Positions 1 through 7,485 of a stretch of 17,795 nucleotides of DNA are shown here, piece by piece. Under the pieces are notes generated by a model. The model did not search any database. It worked only from the letters and a program-made list of their open reading frames with translations, and was not told where the DNA came from. Made by a program: the position numbers and the translations under genes. Source of the DNA: Planctomycetaceae bacterium (GTDB lineage: Bacteria > Planctomycetota > Planctomycetia > Pirellulales > Thermoguttaceae); NCBI GenBank assembly GCA_004556055.1, contig SFIW01000049.1:1-17795 (forward strand). Direction: 5' to 3'. Positions within the stretch are counted from its first letter, which is position 1; the number at the start of each line of letters is the position of its first letter.

Positions 1-138
1 CTAAAACGACGCAACCTGAACAAAAACGCCAACGTTGCTCATAACGCCGACAAAGGCGATTCGACGTCGGTTTGCGTTGAGAAGGATACGTCAGACTGTG
101 ATAATTCACTTTTCGCGTTGATGAGAATAATAAACTAA
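1..138 (+). CDS. C-terminal tail of an unrecognised upstream gene (partial)
   Basis: Frame 1 is open from the first base to a TAA at 136-138, giving 45 residues that begin LKRRNLNKNANV and end FALMRIIN. The tail is hydrophilic, rich in Asn, Asp and Lys, with two cysteines (SVCVEKDTSDC), and shows no membrane segment or recognisable domain. It could be the disordered C-terminus of a larger protein entering from the left, fitting its place just upstream of polysaccharide genes, but 45 codons without a stop is weak proof of coding. No function can be assigned. Confidence 0.45.
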   Translation, partial: LKRRNLNKNANVAHNADKGDSTSVCVEKDTSDCDNSLFALMRIIN

Positions 139-331
139 AAGCATGTATTATAATTGACATATAGCAAGTTATTCGTTTTGCGCAGATCGCTTGCTGTTAC
201 TAGAGGTAGTTTTAACCAAAGCGGCAACAATTGCCACGCAAAGCGCTTCATTGGTATTCTACCCGTAATCTAGGCGTTAAACAAAAACGTCGCGTTGGAA
301 ATGTTTCATATGATTTAGGGGAGCCAAGCTC
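139..331. other. AT-richer intergenic stretch upstream of truncated wecC
   Basis: No convincing gene is visible on either strand. It is AT-richer than the coding DNA to its right. A TTGACA occurs at 154-159 but has no -10 partner at normal spacing, and a TATAAT at 149-154 has no good -35, so no promoter is called. It lacks the GxGxxG-coding sequence expected directly upstream of wecC, so a junction or deletion breakpoint may lie here, close to position 331. Confidence 0.5.
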
Positions 332-1504
332 ATGCTGGCTTCGCATGGAGTCGAAGTTATTGGAACCGACTACAATAAAGAGTTAGTCGCAACGCTCAAC
401 GCTGGCAAGACGACTTTTAAAGAAACGGGACTCGACAAGCTCTTTGGGAACGCCGTGAAGGCCGGAATCAAGTTTACTTCAGAATACCAAGTGACCGACG
501 TATACATTATTTCGGTGCCGACTCCCTACGATAAATTCAGCAAAAAAGTCGACGCCTGCTACGTCGTCGCGGCTGTAAAGGAAGTCATGAAGGTCTGTCC
601 CAAGGGCGCTACGGTCGTGATTGAATCAACCGTCTCTCCCGGCACTATTGACAAATACGTCCGACCAGTGATTGCGGAAGGCGGGTTCACCGTCGGACAA
701 GATATTCACCTCGTTCATGCGCCGGAACGAATCATCCCAGGAAACATGGTTTATGAGTTGTTGCACAACAACCGAACTATTGGCGCGGACGACAAGACGA
801 TCGGCGAAAAAATCAAAGCGTTATATTCTTCCTTCTGCCAAGGTGAGATCGTCGTAACAGACATTCGAACCGCCGAAATGACGAAGGTCGTGGAAAATAC
901 CTTCCGCGCCGTCAATATCGCCTTTGCGAACGAGCTCGCGAAAATCTGCCGCCACGACAACATGGACGTATACGAGATTATCCGAATCTGCAACATGCAT
1001 CCGCGCGTCAATATTCTCCAACCAGGTCCCGGCGTCGGCGGACATTGCATCTCCGTCGATCCGTGGTTCCTCGTCGGCGACTATCCGTCTCTTGCCAAAG
1101 TGATCGACGAGTCGATGAAAACCAACGACGCAATGCCCGATTTCGTTCTCAATCGTATCTACGAAATTATGAAAGAGAACAACCTTACCGACGTCAAACG
1201 CGTCGGATTGTACGGGCTCACCTACAAAGAAAACGTCGACGATATGCGCGAATCCCCCACTCTTCAGCTCTTAGAAAGTCAAGAACGACATTTGGCAAAC
1301 GGGCTCAAGGTGTACGATCCTTTCATTACGCAAGACGTCGTGGCGAACCAGTATCACAACCTGGACGAATTCCTTAACGACGTCGATTTCGTCGTCCTCA
1401 TGGTGAAACACAATGAAATCAAAGAGAATATGGACAAGTTGGCGGGAAAAGTAATCTTGGATTGTCACAATATTTGCAATCTGCCGGGCGTCTACCATAT
1501 TTAA
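332..1504 (+). CDS. wecC: UDP-N-acetyl-D-mannosaminuronate dehydrogenase, N-terminally truncated
   Basis: This belongs to the UDP-glucose/GDP-mannose dehydrogenase family. WecC oxidises UDP-ManNAc to UDP-ManNAcA with two NAD+ in the cytoplasm. Visible motifs are SVPTPYD near residue 62, ESTVSPGT near 98, APERIIPG near 134 and GPGVGGHCISVDPW with the catalytic cysteine at residue 239. The UDP-binding C-terminal domain runs to a normal end. WecC proteins are usually about 420 residues; this one has 390. It begins MLASHGVEVIGTDYN, where relatives first have about 15-20 residues holding beta-1 and the GxGxxG dinucleotide loop. Upstream in frame only six codons separate the ATG from a TGA at 311-313, so no alternative start restores the missing part. 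The next gene, wecB, makes its substrate. The family call is firm; activity is doubtful unless an assembly error removed the 5' end. Substrate specificity is inferred from wecB. Confidence 0.85.
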   Translation: MLASHGVEVIGTDYNKELVATLNAGKTTFKETGLDKLFGNAVKAGIKFTSEYQVTDVYIISVPTPYDKFSKKVDACYVVAAVKEVMKVCPKGATVVIESTVSPGTIDKYVRPVIAEGGFTVGQDIHLVHAPERIIPGNMVYELLHNNRTIGADDKTIGEKIKALYSSFCQGEIVVTDIRTAEMTKVVENTFRAVNIAFANELAKICRHDNMDVYEIIRICNMHPRVNILQPGPGVGGHCISVDPWFLVGDYPSLAKVIDESMKTNDAMPDFVLNRIYEIMKENNLTDVKRVGLYGLTYKENVDDMRESPTLQLLESQERHLANGLKVYDPFITQDVVANQYHNLDEFLNDVDFVVLMVKHNEIKENMDKLAGKVILDCHNICNLPGVYHI

Positions 1505-1626
1505 CCAAACGCAGAACAGGTTATTATACAGTTCGTCAAAAGAGATTGTGTCCAAGGCGTTCCGAGTCCCCTTCCCCAAGGGCTAAGAGATTATACGACG
1601 ATTAAAGCGCGCAATGGAGAAGTAAG
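1505..1626. other. wecC-wecB spacer
   Basis: This 122-bp gap has no gene. A small CCCTT/AAGGG hairpin with a four-base loop lies near 1570-1583 but has no T-tract, so it is not called as a terminator. The gap is longer than the other spacers in this cluster, so wecB may have its own promoter, though no clear hexamer pair was seen. A GGAG at 1616-1619 is the likely ribosome binding site of wecB. Confidence 0.4.
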
Positions 1627-2733
1627 ATGAAAGTGGTTATGCTGGTCTTTGGCACACGCCCAGAAGCCATAAAAATGTGCCCTCTTGTCAATGAGCTGAA
1701 GACAAGAAAAGGATTAAAGACGGTTGTGTGCGTTACAGGGCAGCACCGTCAAATGTTGGATCAGGTTTTAGACTCTTTTCAAGTGACGCCTGATTACGAC
1801 TTAGCTATCATGAAGGATAAGCAAACGTTATTCGACGTCACAACAAACATTCTCAATGGCATCGGGAAGGTTTTAGACGAAGTCAAGCCCGACGTCGTCC
1901 TTGTGCATGGCGATACGTCGACGACGTTTGTCACGGCCCTTGCCTGTTTTTACAAACAAATCCCAGTGGGGCATGTTGAGGCGGGGCTTCGCACTTACAA
2001 CATCTATAGCCCCTACCCGGAGGAGTTCAACAGACAAGCTGTTGGAATCGTCGCCAAGTATAACTTTGCTCCCACCGAGCTCGCGCAAAAGAATCTTCTC
2101 AGGGAAGGGAAAGCCCCCGAATCGATCTTTGTCACTGGAAACACCGCCATCGACGCGCTACAGACCACGGTTCGCGACGCCTATACTCATCCCGAGCTAG
2201 AATGGGCGAGCGGAAGTCGCCTCATCATGATTACCGCGCATCGCCGTGAAAATCTGGGCGATCCGATGCGTCACATGTTCCGAGCGATTCGTCGCGTCAT
2301 GGAAGAACATTCCGACGTCAAGGCAATATACCCGATTCATATGAATCCAGTCGTGCGCCAAATAGCGAACGAAGAGCTTGAAGGGTGCGATAGAATTCGT
2401 ATAATTGAGCCTCTGGAAGTTTTAGATTTCCACAACTTTTTAGCCAGGAGTTACTTAATTCTGACCGATAGCGGCGGAATTCAAGAAGAGGCCCCGTCCC
2501 TTGGAAAACCCGTTCTTGTTATGAGAGACACGACGGAGCGGCCGGAAGGTATTGCCGCTGGAACTCTAAAGTTAGTCGGCTCCGACGAAGAGGTTATTTA
2601 CCGCAACTTCAAGGAACTTCTTGAGAGCAAGGAAGAATACGAAAAAATGGCGCATGCCGCCAATCCTTATGGCGACGGTCGCGCGTGTAGAAGAATCGCA
2701 GATATTTTGGAGGTGGGACATGTCGCTTTTTAA
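1627..2733 (+). CDS. wecB: UDP-N-acetylglucosamine 2-epimerase (non-hydrolysing)
   Basis: The enzyme interconverts UDP-GlcNAc and UDP-ManNAc in the cytoplasm, supplying WecC. The 368-residue length is normal for the family. It opens with the conserved FGTRPEAIKM near residue 8. The residues known to matter in E. coli WecB are all present: Asp96 in HGDTSTT, Glu118 in EAGLRTYN, Glu132 in PEEFNR and His205 in AHRREN. The C-terminal UDP-binding segment DSGGIQEEAPSLGKPVLVMRDTTERPE is intact (key residues Ser-Gly-Gly, Glu-Glu, Arg-Asp, Glu-Arg-Pro-Glu). The ATG follows a GGAG by seven bases. Its last 14 bases overlap the start of capE, so the two are likely translationally coupled. It is a distant paralogue of the third gene of the capE-G-F module, but here the classical GDTST and EAGLRT motifs mark the true 2-epimerase. 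Confidence 0.95.
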   Translation: MKVVMLVFGTRPEAIKMCPLVNELKTRKGLKTVVCVTGQHRQMLDQVLDSFQVTPDYDLAIMKDKQTLFDVTTNILNGIGKVLDEVKPDVVLVHGDTSTTFVTALACFYKQIPVGHVEAGLRTYNIYSPYPEEFNRQAVGIVAKYNFAPTELAQKNLLREGKAPESIFVTGNTAIDALQTTVRDAYTHPELEWASGSRLIMITAHRRENLGDPMRHMFRAIRRVMEEHSDVKAIYPIHMNPVVRQIANEELEGCDRIRIIEPLEVLDFHNFLARSYLILTDSGGIQEEAPSLGKPVLVMRDTTERPEGIAAGTLKLVGSDEEVIYRNFKELLESKEEYEKMAHAANPYGDGRACRRIADILEVGHVAF

Positions 2734-3757
2734 GAACAAAACCTTGATGATTACCGGCGGGACGGGCTCCTTTGGCAACGCGGTTCTAAACCGCTTCTTA
2801 AAGACGGATATTGGAGAGATTCGCATCTTCTCCCGCGACGAAAAGAAGCAGGACGACATGCGTCACGAATATCAGGCGAAAATGCCGGAGGTCGCGGACA
2901 AGATCAAGTTCTACATCGGGGACGTGCGCGACTTGCAGTCCGTTCGCGGCGCCATGCCCGGCGTGGACTACATCTTCCACGCCGCCGCGCTCAAGCAGGT
3001 CCCCTCGTGCGAGTTCTTCCCCATGGAAGCGGTGCGTACGAACGTGATCGGCACCGACAACGTTCTGACCGCCGCGATTGAAGCGGGCGTCGAGTCCGTC
3101 ATCTGTCTCTCGACCGACAAGGCCGCGTATCCGATCAACTCGATGGGAATGAGCAAGGCGATCGAAGAGAAGGTCGCCATCGCCAAGTCGCGTATGTCCG
3201 GCAAGACCAAGATTTGCTGCACGCGATACGGCAACGTCATGTGTTCGCGCGGCTCCGTCATACCTCTTTGGATCGATCAGATCAAAGCCGGAAATCCGAT
3301 CACCGTCACCGAACCGACGATGACGCGTTTCATCATGAGTCTCGAAGAAGCCGTCGACCTCGTCCTCTTCGCGTTCGAACACGGGCAGAATGGCGATCTC
3401 CTCATTAAGAAAGCGCCCGCGTGTACGATTCAGACGCAAGCCGAGGCGGTCTGCGAGCTCTTCGGCGGAAAGAAAGAAGAGATCAAAGTCATTGGCATCC
3501 GTCACGGCGAGAAGATGTTCGAGACGCTCCTGACGAATGAAGAATGCGCCAAGGCCGTCGATATGGGCGACTTCTACCGCGTCCCTGCGGACAATCGCGG
3601 CTTGAATTACGACAAGTTCTTCAAAGAAGGGGACGAGGCGAGAAACACCCTCACCGAGTTCAACAGCAACAATACCCGTCGTCTCAATCTCCAAGAAACG
3701 ATCGACACGATCGCGGCGCTAACCTATATTCAAGAACGTCTGGCGGAGGATAAGTGA
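2720..3757 (+). CDS. capE: UDP-GlcNAc 4,6-dehydratase/5-epimerase (CapE/FnlA/WbjB type)
   Basis: First enzyme of UDP-N-acetyl-L-fucosamine synthesis: it dehydrates UDP-GlcNAc at C4/C6 and epimerises C5. It is an extended short-chain dehydrogenase of 345 residues, matching CapE (about 342). The NAD(P)-binding loop GGTGSFGNAV is near residue 12, followed by IFSRDEKKQDDMR, YIGDVRD, HAAALKQVPSCEFFP and LSTDKAAYPINSMGMSK. In that last motif Asp133-Lys134 are seen and the usual catalytic tyrosine position is Met (GMSK), as known in CapE. The start at ATG 2720 is preferred over upstream in-frame codons because MSLFKNKTLMITGGTG matches the family N-terminus and a GGAGGTGGG lies just before it. It overlaps wecB by 14 bp and ends one base before the next gene, so it sits inside a tight operon. 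The resemblance to staphylococcal CapE is strong by recall. Confidence 0.95.
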   Translation: MSLFKNKTLMITGGTGSFGNAVLNRFLKTDIGEIRIFSRDEKKQDDMRHEYQAKMPEVADKIKFYIGDVRDLQSVRGAMPGVDYIFHAAALKQVPSCEFFPMEAVRTNVIGTDNVLTAAIEAGVESVICLSTDKAAYPINSMGMSKAIEEKVAIAKSRMSGKTKICCTRYGNVMCSRGSVIPLWIDQIKAGNPITVTEPTMTRFIMSLEEAVDLVLFAFEHGQNGDLLIKKAPACTIQTQAEAVCELFGGKKEEIKVIGIRHGEKMFETLLTNEECAKAVDMGDFYRVPADNRGLNYDKFFKEGDEARNTLTEFNSNNTRRLNLQETIDTIAALTYIQERLAEDK

Positions 3758-3758
3758 A

Positions 3759-4928
3759 ATGTTCGACTGCTCATGGAAAAACAACGGCAAGCTCAAGCTC
3801 CTTATCATCGTCGGCACGCGTCCTGAAATCATTCGTCTCGCGGCGGTCATTAAAAAGTGTCGCGTCTATTTCGACACGATCCTTGCGCACACCGGACAGA
3901 ACTACGACTACAATCTCAATGGAGTCTTCTTCCACGATCTGGAACTCGACGACCCGGAAGCCTATCTGAACGCCGTCGGCGCCGACCTGGGCGAAACGAT
4001 GGGAAATATCATCGCGAAGTCCTATCAGCTCATGGCCGAGATCAAGCCCGACGCCGTCTTAGTCCTCGGCGACACCAACTCCTGTCTTTCCGTTATCGGC
4101 GCCAAGAGACTGCATATCCCGATATTCCACATGGAAGCCGGAAACCGCTGCAAAGACGAATGTCTCCCCGAAGAGACGAATCGCCGCATCGTCGATATCA
4201 TCTCCGACGTCAATATGGCGTACTCCGAACACGCGCGCCGTTACCTCGCAGATTGCGGACTACCAAAAGAGCGAACCTATGTCACCGGCTCCCCGATGGC
4301 CGAAGTGCTCCATTCCAATCTCGCCAAGATCGAAGCCTCCGACGTCCATCAACGTCTCGGACTTGAAAAGGGCAAGTATATCCTCCTCTCCGCTCACCGC
4401 GAAGAGAATATCGACACGGAGAAAAACTTCCTCTCCCTCTTCAACGCGATCAACAAGATGGCGCAGAAATACGATATGCCGATCCTCTACTCTTGCCACC
4501 CGCGCTCGCGAAAGAGGATCGAAGCGTCCGGATTCCAGCTCGATCCACGCGTCATACGCCACGAGCCCCTCGGATTCCACGACTACAACTGCCTCCAGAT
4601 GAACGCTTTCGCCGTCGTTTCCGACTCAGGAACCCTCCCCGAGGAGAGTAGCTTCTTCACCAGCGTTGGACGCCCCTTCCCCGCGGTCTGCATCCGAACG
4701 AGCACCGAACGCCCCGAAGCCCTCGACAAGGCCTGTTTCATCCTCTCCGGTATTGACGAAAAAGGGCTCTTACAAGCGGTTGACGTCGCCGTCGAGATGA
4801 ACAAAAACCGCGACCTGGGTATTCCCGTCCCCGACTATGTCGACGAAAACGTCAGCGACAAGGTCGTGAAGATCATCCAGAGCTATACCGGAGTCGTCAA
4901 TAAAATGGTATGGCGAAAAGACGTCTGA
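3759..4928 (+). CDS. capG: UDP-N-acetyl-L-talosamine/fucosamine 2-epimerase (CapG/FnlC/WbjD type)
   Basis: Last step of the UDP-L-FucNAc pathway: C2 epimerisation of the CapF product. The fold is that of UDP-GlcNAc 2-epimerases (GT-B). It opens with IIVGTRPEIIRLAAVIKK and keeps acidic and histidine residues matching the WecB catalytic set: Asp105 in LGDTNSC, Glu126 in MEAGNRC, Glu138 in PEETNR and His213 in AHREEN. The EAGNRCKDECLPEE and DSGTLPEESSFF signatures separate FnlC/CapG from WecB (EAGLRT, DSGGIQEE). The 389-residue length suits the family. It follows capE by a single base, with a GGAGGA eight bases before the ATG. The N-terminus MFDCSWKNNGK is slightly longer than in relatives, which may mean nothing. 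The gene order capE-capG-capF differs from S. aureus capE-F-G. Confidence 0.92.
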   Translation: MFDCSWKNNGKLKLLIIVGTRPEIIRLAAVIKKCRVYFDTILAHTGQNYDYNLNGVFFHDLELDDPEAYLNAVGADLGETMGNIIAKSYQLMAEIKPDAVLVLGDTNSCLSVIGAKRLHIPIFHMEAGNRCKDECLPEETNRRIVDIISDVNMAYSEHARRYLADCGLPKERTYVTGSPMAEVLHSNLAKIEASDVHQRLGLEKGKYILLSAHREENIDTEKNFLSLFNAINKMAQKYDMPILYSCHPRSRKRIEASGFQLDPRVIRHEPLGFHDYNCLQMNAFAVVSDSGTLPEESSFFTSVGRPFPAVCIRTSTERPEALDKACFILSGIDEKGLLQAVDVAVEMNKNRDLGIPVPDYVDENVSDKVVKIIQSYTGVVNKMVWRKDV

Positions 4929-4957
4929 AACGCGCGTAAAAGAGGAGAAAGGCTCTT

Positions 4958-6154
4958 ATGAAGATCTTAGTCACCGGCGCTAAGGGAATGGTTGGAACCG
5001 CCCTTTGCAACAATCTCAAGAATATTCGAGACAACAAGAATCGCACGCGTCCCAATATCTGCGTCGAGGAGATTTACGAGTATGATCTTGCCTCCACTCC
5101 CGAGGAGCTCGACGCGTATTGCCAGAAGGCGGACTTCGTCTTCAACCTCGCGGGCGTGAATCGACCTGAGAACCCCGAGGATTTCATGAAGGGGAACTTC
5201 GGGTTCGCTTCCGAGTTGCTCAATCTTCTCAAGAAGCATGGCAACAAGGCTCCGATCATGCTCTCTTCCTCGATCCAAGCGACCCTCGCCGGACGCTTTG
5301 GAAACAGCGAGTATGGACGCAGTAAGGAGGCGGGGGAAGAGCTCTTCTTCGACTATGCGAAGGAAACGGGAGCTAAGGTCGCCGTCTATCGCTTCCCGAA
5401 TCTGATGGGGCATAGCAGACCGAAGTATAACTCTTTCGTATCCACGCTTTGCTATTGCGTCGCGAACGACGAACCCTTTACCGTCAACGATCGGAGTACT
5501 GAGCTTGAACTCCTCTATATCGACGATCTCGTCGAAGGGATGTTCGATCTTCTCGAGGGGAAGGAGAAGCGCTGCGAATTCGACGGAGTCGACGCCGTCG
5601 CTAAGGAAGACGGGAGATATTGTTACGTTCCGACGACGCACAAGGTTACTCTCGGCGAGATCGTCGATCTCCTCCAGGAGTTCAAGACCCTCCCGCAAAC
5701 CCTTCTTCTCCCCAAAACGCCCGAGGGCTCCTTCGCTAAGAAGCTGCACTCCCTCTATCTCACGTATCTTCCGAAGGAGCAGTTCAAATATCCTCTCAAG
5801 ATGAACTGCGACGATCGCGGGAGCTTCACCGAACTCGTCCACACCCTCGACTGCGGCCAAGTCTCCGTCAATATCAGCAAGCCGGGCATTACGAAGGGGC
5901 AGCACTGGCACAACTCGAAGTGGGAGCTCTTCATCGTCGTCCACGGTCACGGACTGATTCAGGAGCGCAATATCAACACGGGCGAGATCGTCGAGTTCGA
6001 GGTCAGCGGCGACAAGATCGAAGCGATTTATATGATCCCCGGCTGGACGCATAACATCATTAATCTCTCCGAGACCGAAGACTTGGTCACCGTTATGACG
6101 TGCAACGAGATTTTCAACCCGAACCGTCCCGACACGTTCTTCGAGAAAGTCTGA
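4958..6154 (+). CDS. capF: UDP-2-acetamido-2,6-dideoxy-beta-L-talose synthase: SDR plus cupin (CapF/FnlB/WbjC type)
   Basis: Second enzyme of the UDP-L-FucNAc route; CapF is a two-domain reductase/epimerase. The N-terminal NADPH-binding SDR domain (about 1-270) has TGAKGMVG at residues 6-13, FNLAGVNRP, LSSSIQA and the YxxxK pair Tyr119/Lys123 (YGRSK). The C-terminal cupin (about 280-398) has KGQHWHNSKWE with candidate metal ligands His316, His318 and Glu323, then GWTHNI near 363. At 398 residues it is slightly longer than S. aureus CapF (about 369). The start ATG lies behind AGAGGAGAAAGG. It is 29 bases after capG and is the last gene before a strong terminator. Together with capE and capG the L-FucNAc pathway is complete. 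Confidence 0.94.
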   Translation: MKILVTGAKGMVGTALCNNLKNIRDNKNRTRPNICVEEIYEYDLASTPEELDAYCQKADFVFNLAGVNRPENPEDFMKGNFGFASELLNLLKKHGNKAPIMLSSSIQATLAGRFGNSEYGRSKEAGEELFFDYAKETGAKVAVYRFPNLMGHSRPKYNSFVSTLCYCVANDEPFTVNDRSTELELLYIDDLVEGMFDLLEGKEKRCEFDGVDAVAKEDGRYCYVPTTHKVTLGEIVDLLQEFKTLPQTLLLPKTPEGSFAKKLHSLYLTYLPKEQFKYPLKMNCDDRGSFTELVHTLDCGQVSVNISKPGITKGQHWHNSKWELFIVVHGHGLIQERNINTGEIVEFEVSGDKIEAIYMIPGWTHNIINLSETEDLVTVMTCNEIFNPNRPDTFFEKV

Positions 6155-6201
6155 CGCCTCGCGCCCTCCGAGACGCGACGCGACTCTCTCCCTTCCAAAA
6201 C

Positions 6202-6240
6202 AAAACCGCGACGCCTTACCCCGCGTCGCGGTTTTTCTTT
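6202..6240. terminator. Rho-independent terminator after capF, possibly bidirectional
   Basis: A perfect 13-bp inverted repeat (6202-6214 with 6223-6235, core CCGCGACGC/GCGTCGCGG) has an eight-base loop and is followed by T-rich sequence to 6243. On the minus strand the same hairpin is followed by TTTTGTTTTGG, so it can also end the converging minus-strand operon that stops at 6322. It sits 48 bp after capF. Confidence 0.9.
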
Positions 6241-6321
6241 TCTCCTCTTCCCTCCCTCCCCCTTTCCCGGCGAAGGAGAAAACGCTTCGAACTGTCCGCA
6301 GGGAGAGAGAGTCGACGCGTC

Positions 6322-7482
6322 TCAGCGCGAATTGAGATCGCGGATGAACTTCACGAACTGCCGACCGAAGACGTCCGGATCGCCGAAAGACGCGACAAAT
6401 TCCTCCATGCGCTCGTCCGCCGACATTCCCCGGCGACCCTCGCGCTTCTTGATCCGCTCCAGGTAATCGCGCAGCTCCTTCGGCTTTTTACGCAGCGTGA
6501 AGTAGAAGAGCGCCCACGCCGTCGCGTACCCATCGTCGCGAAGTTCCTCTTCGAAAGAGTCCGACGTCACAACCTCTTTAATCGACGAGAGGGAGAAGTC
6601 GTTGTTGAAATACTTCACGAAAGCGCGCAAACGATCCTCGTTGACGGGGAACGAGCCTCGAAAACGCCACCCGAGCGCCGCGTCTTCATTCGGCGTCTCG
6701 AACGTCGTCGCCAGCCCTTCCACCACCCAGTCCGGCGCCCCAAAGTTGAAGAGGCCCGTCCGATACGAAAGCTGATGCGCGATCTCATGCACGATCGTGC
6801 TCACGTTGTCCCCCGCGTTGAGGCGCGACTTCATCGCCCGCGCCTCCTTCGCCGCGCGAACGCGCGAGACCCCGCGATCCGTCCCGACGACCGTCTCCGC
6901 GTCTACGCTCTTGTCCCCCTTTTTACTCGCGCTTCGGCTCTCCGACGCCTCGCGCGTCGCTTCGAAGGACGTCATATCGTAGATCACCGAACCGTCGAAC
7001 TTAGAGCTTTTATGATAGAACCCAACGGGCTTATTCTCCTGTTGGAGAAAGCTCGGGCCCTGCAACTGCGTCGCGAACGCGTCGAAACCCTCTCGCGTCG
7101 CAAAGACGACGACCGTAAGCGCAGAGTCCGGCGGCGTCGTCTCGACGCCAAGTCTCTCGCAAAACCGCTCGTACGCCTTCGTCACTTCCCCCAAGAGAGA
7201 ACCGAGCCACCCCGCGTATTCGTCGGAGACGTCGTAACAGATGAGAAAGGGCGCGCAAATCTTCGACTTAAAACGCCGCGGACGACCGGCGCTGTCCAGA
7301 ATATTGTTCTCTTGGTTGACCGCGTTGAACCGCTCGACAAGCTCGTCGCACTTCTGTCGCGCGAGGCGAAGCCACTCCTCCGTCTCGTACGTCTGCAAAT
7401 CGAGCCCCAACGCCGCGCTTAACGGCGCCAACGCCAAGGCGGCGCAAAGAAAAGCGCGACGCGTCGTCTCTCCTTCAGTCAT
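6322..7482 (-). CDS. Exported DUF1570/peptidase-MA-like HExxH protein, third gene of tandem set
   Basis: A 386-residue putative zinc metallopeptidase. The N-terminus TTRRAFLCAALALAPLSA is a twin-arginine-type signal (RR followed by FL, then an Ala/Leu core), so export is likely. A catalytic-looking HEIAH (His232, Glu233, His236) is followed by a third candidate ligand Glu255 in WVVEGLATTFE, the gluzincin-like pattern seen in peptidase-MA-like families. Upstream lies GFYHKSSKFDGSVIYDMT, shared in form with both upstream paralogues. An extra low-complexity loop (about 180-215, Ser/Lys/Arg-rich) lies between that block and the HExxH. The ATG is three bases after the stop of the upstream gene, with GGAGGG seven bases before it, so it belongs to one operon. 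Substrate unknown; the protease activity is inferred from the motif only. Confidence 0.8.
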   Translation of the reverse strand: MTEGETTRRAFLCAALALAPLSAALGLDLQTYETEEWLRLARQKCDELVERFNAVNQENNILDSAGRPRRFKSKICAPFLICYDVSDEYAGWLGSLLGEVTKAYERFCERLGVETTPPDSALTVVVFATREGFDAFATQLQGPSFLQQENKPVGFYHKSSKFDGSVIYDMTSFEATREASESRSASKKGDKSVDAETVVGTDRGVSRVRAAKEARAMKSRLNAGDNVSTIVHEIAHQLSYRTGLFNFGAPDWVVEGLATTFETPNEDAALGWRFRGSFPVNEDRLRAFVKYFNNDFSLSSIKEVVTSDSFEEELRDDGYATAWALFYFTLRKKPKELRDYLERIKKREGRRGMSADERMEEFVASFGDPDVFGRQFVKFIRDLNSR

Positions 7483-7485
7483 TCG

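Noticed and set aside
154..276. Short forward frame beginning TTGACATATAGC, with FIGILPV resembling a dinucleotide-binding strand
   Set aside because: It ends at a TAG well before wecC, and the resemblance to the missing WecC N-terminus is too slight.
1565..1590. CCCTT/AAGGG hairpin as a terminator between wecC and wecB
   Set aside because: The five-bp stem has no T-tract; the genes are probably co-transcribed or separately promoted.
2798..3694. Long open frame (298 codons) on the minus strand opposite capE
   Set aside because: It is a shadow of the GC-biased capE coding strand; the composition is Val/Asp/Arg/Glu-rich without motifs, and capE on the other strand is unmistakable.
4967..6052. 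361-codon minus-strand open frame opposite capF
   Set aside because: Low-information, Leu/Glu/Asp/Val-rich shadow of a well-recognised gene; no ribosome binding site or family motif.
6100..7422. 440-codon plus-strand open frame, very Arg-rich, across the terminator and opposite an HExxH gene
   Set aside because: It runs through a strong terminator and overlaps the capF end; its Arg-rich composition is the expected antisense image of this codon bias.
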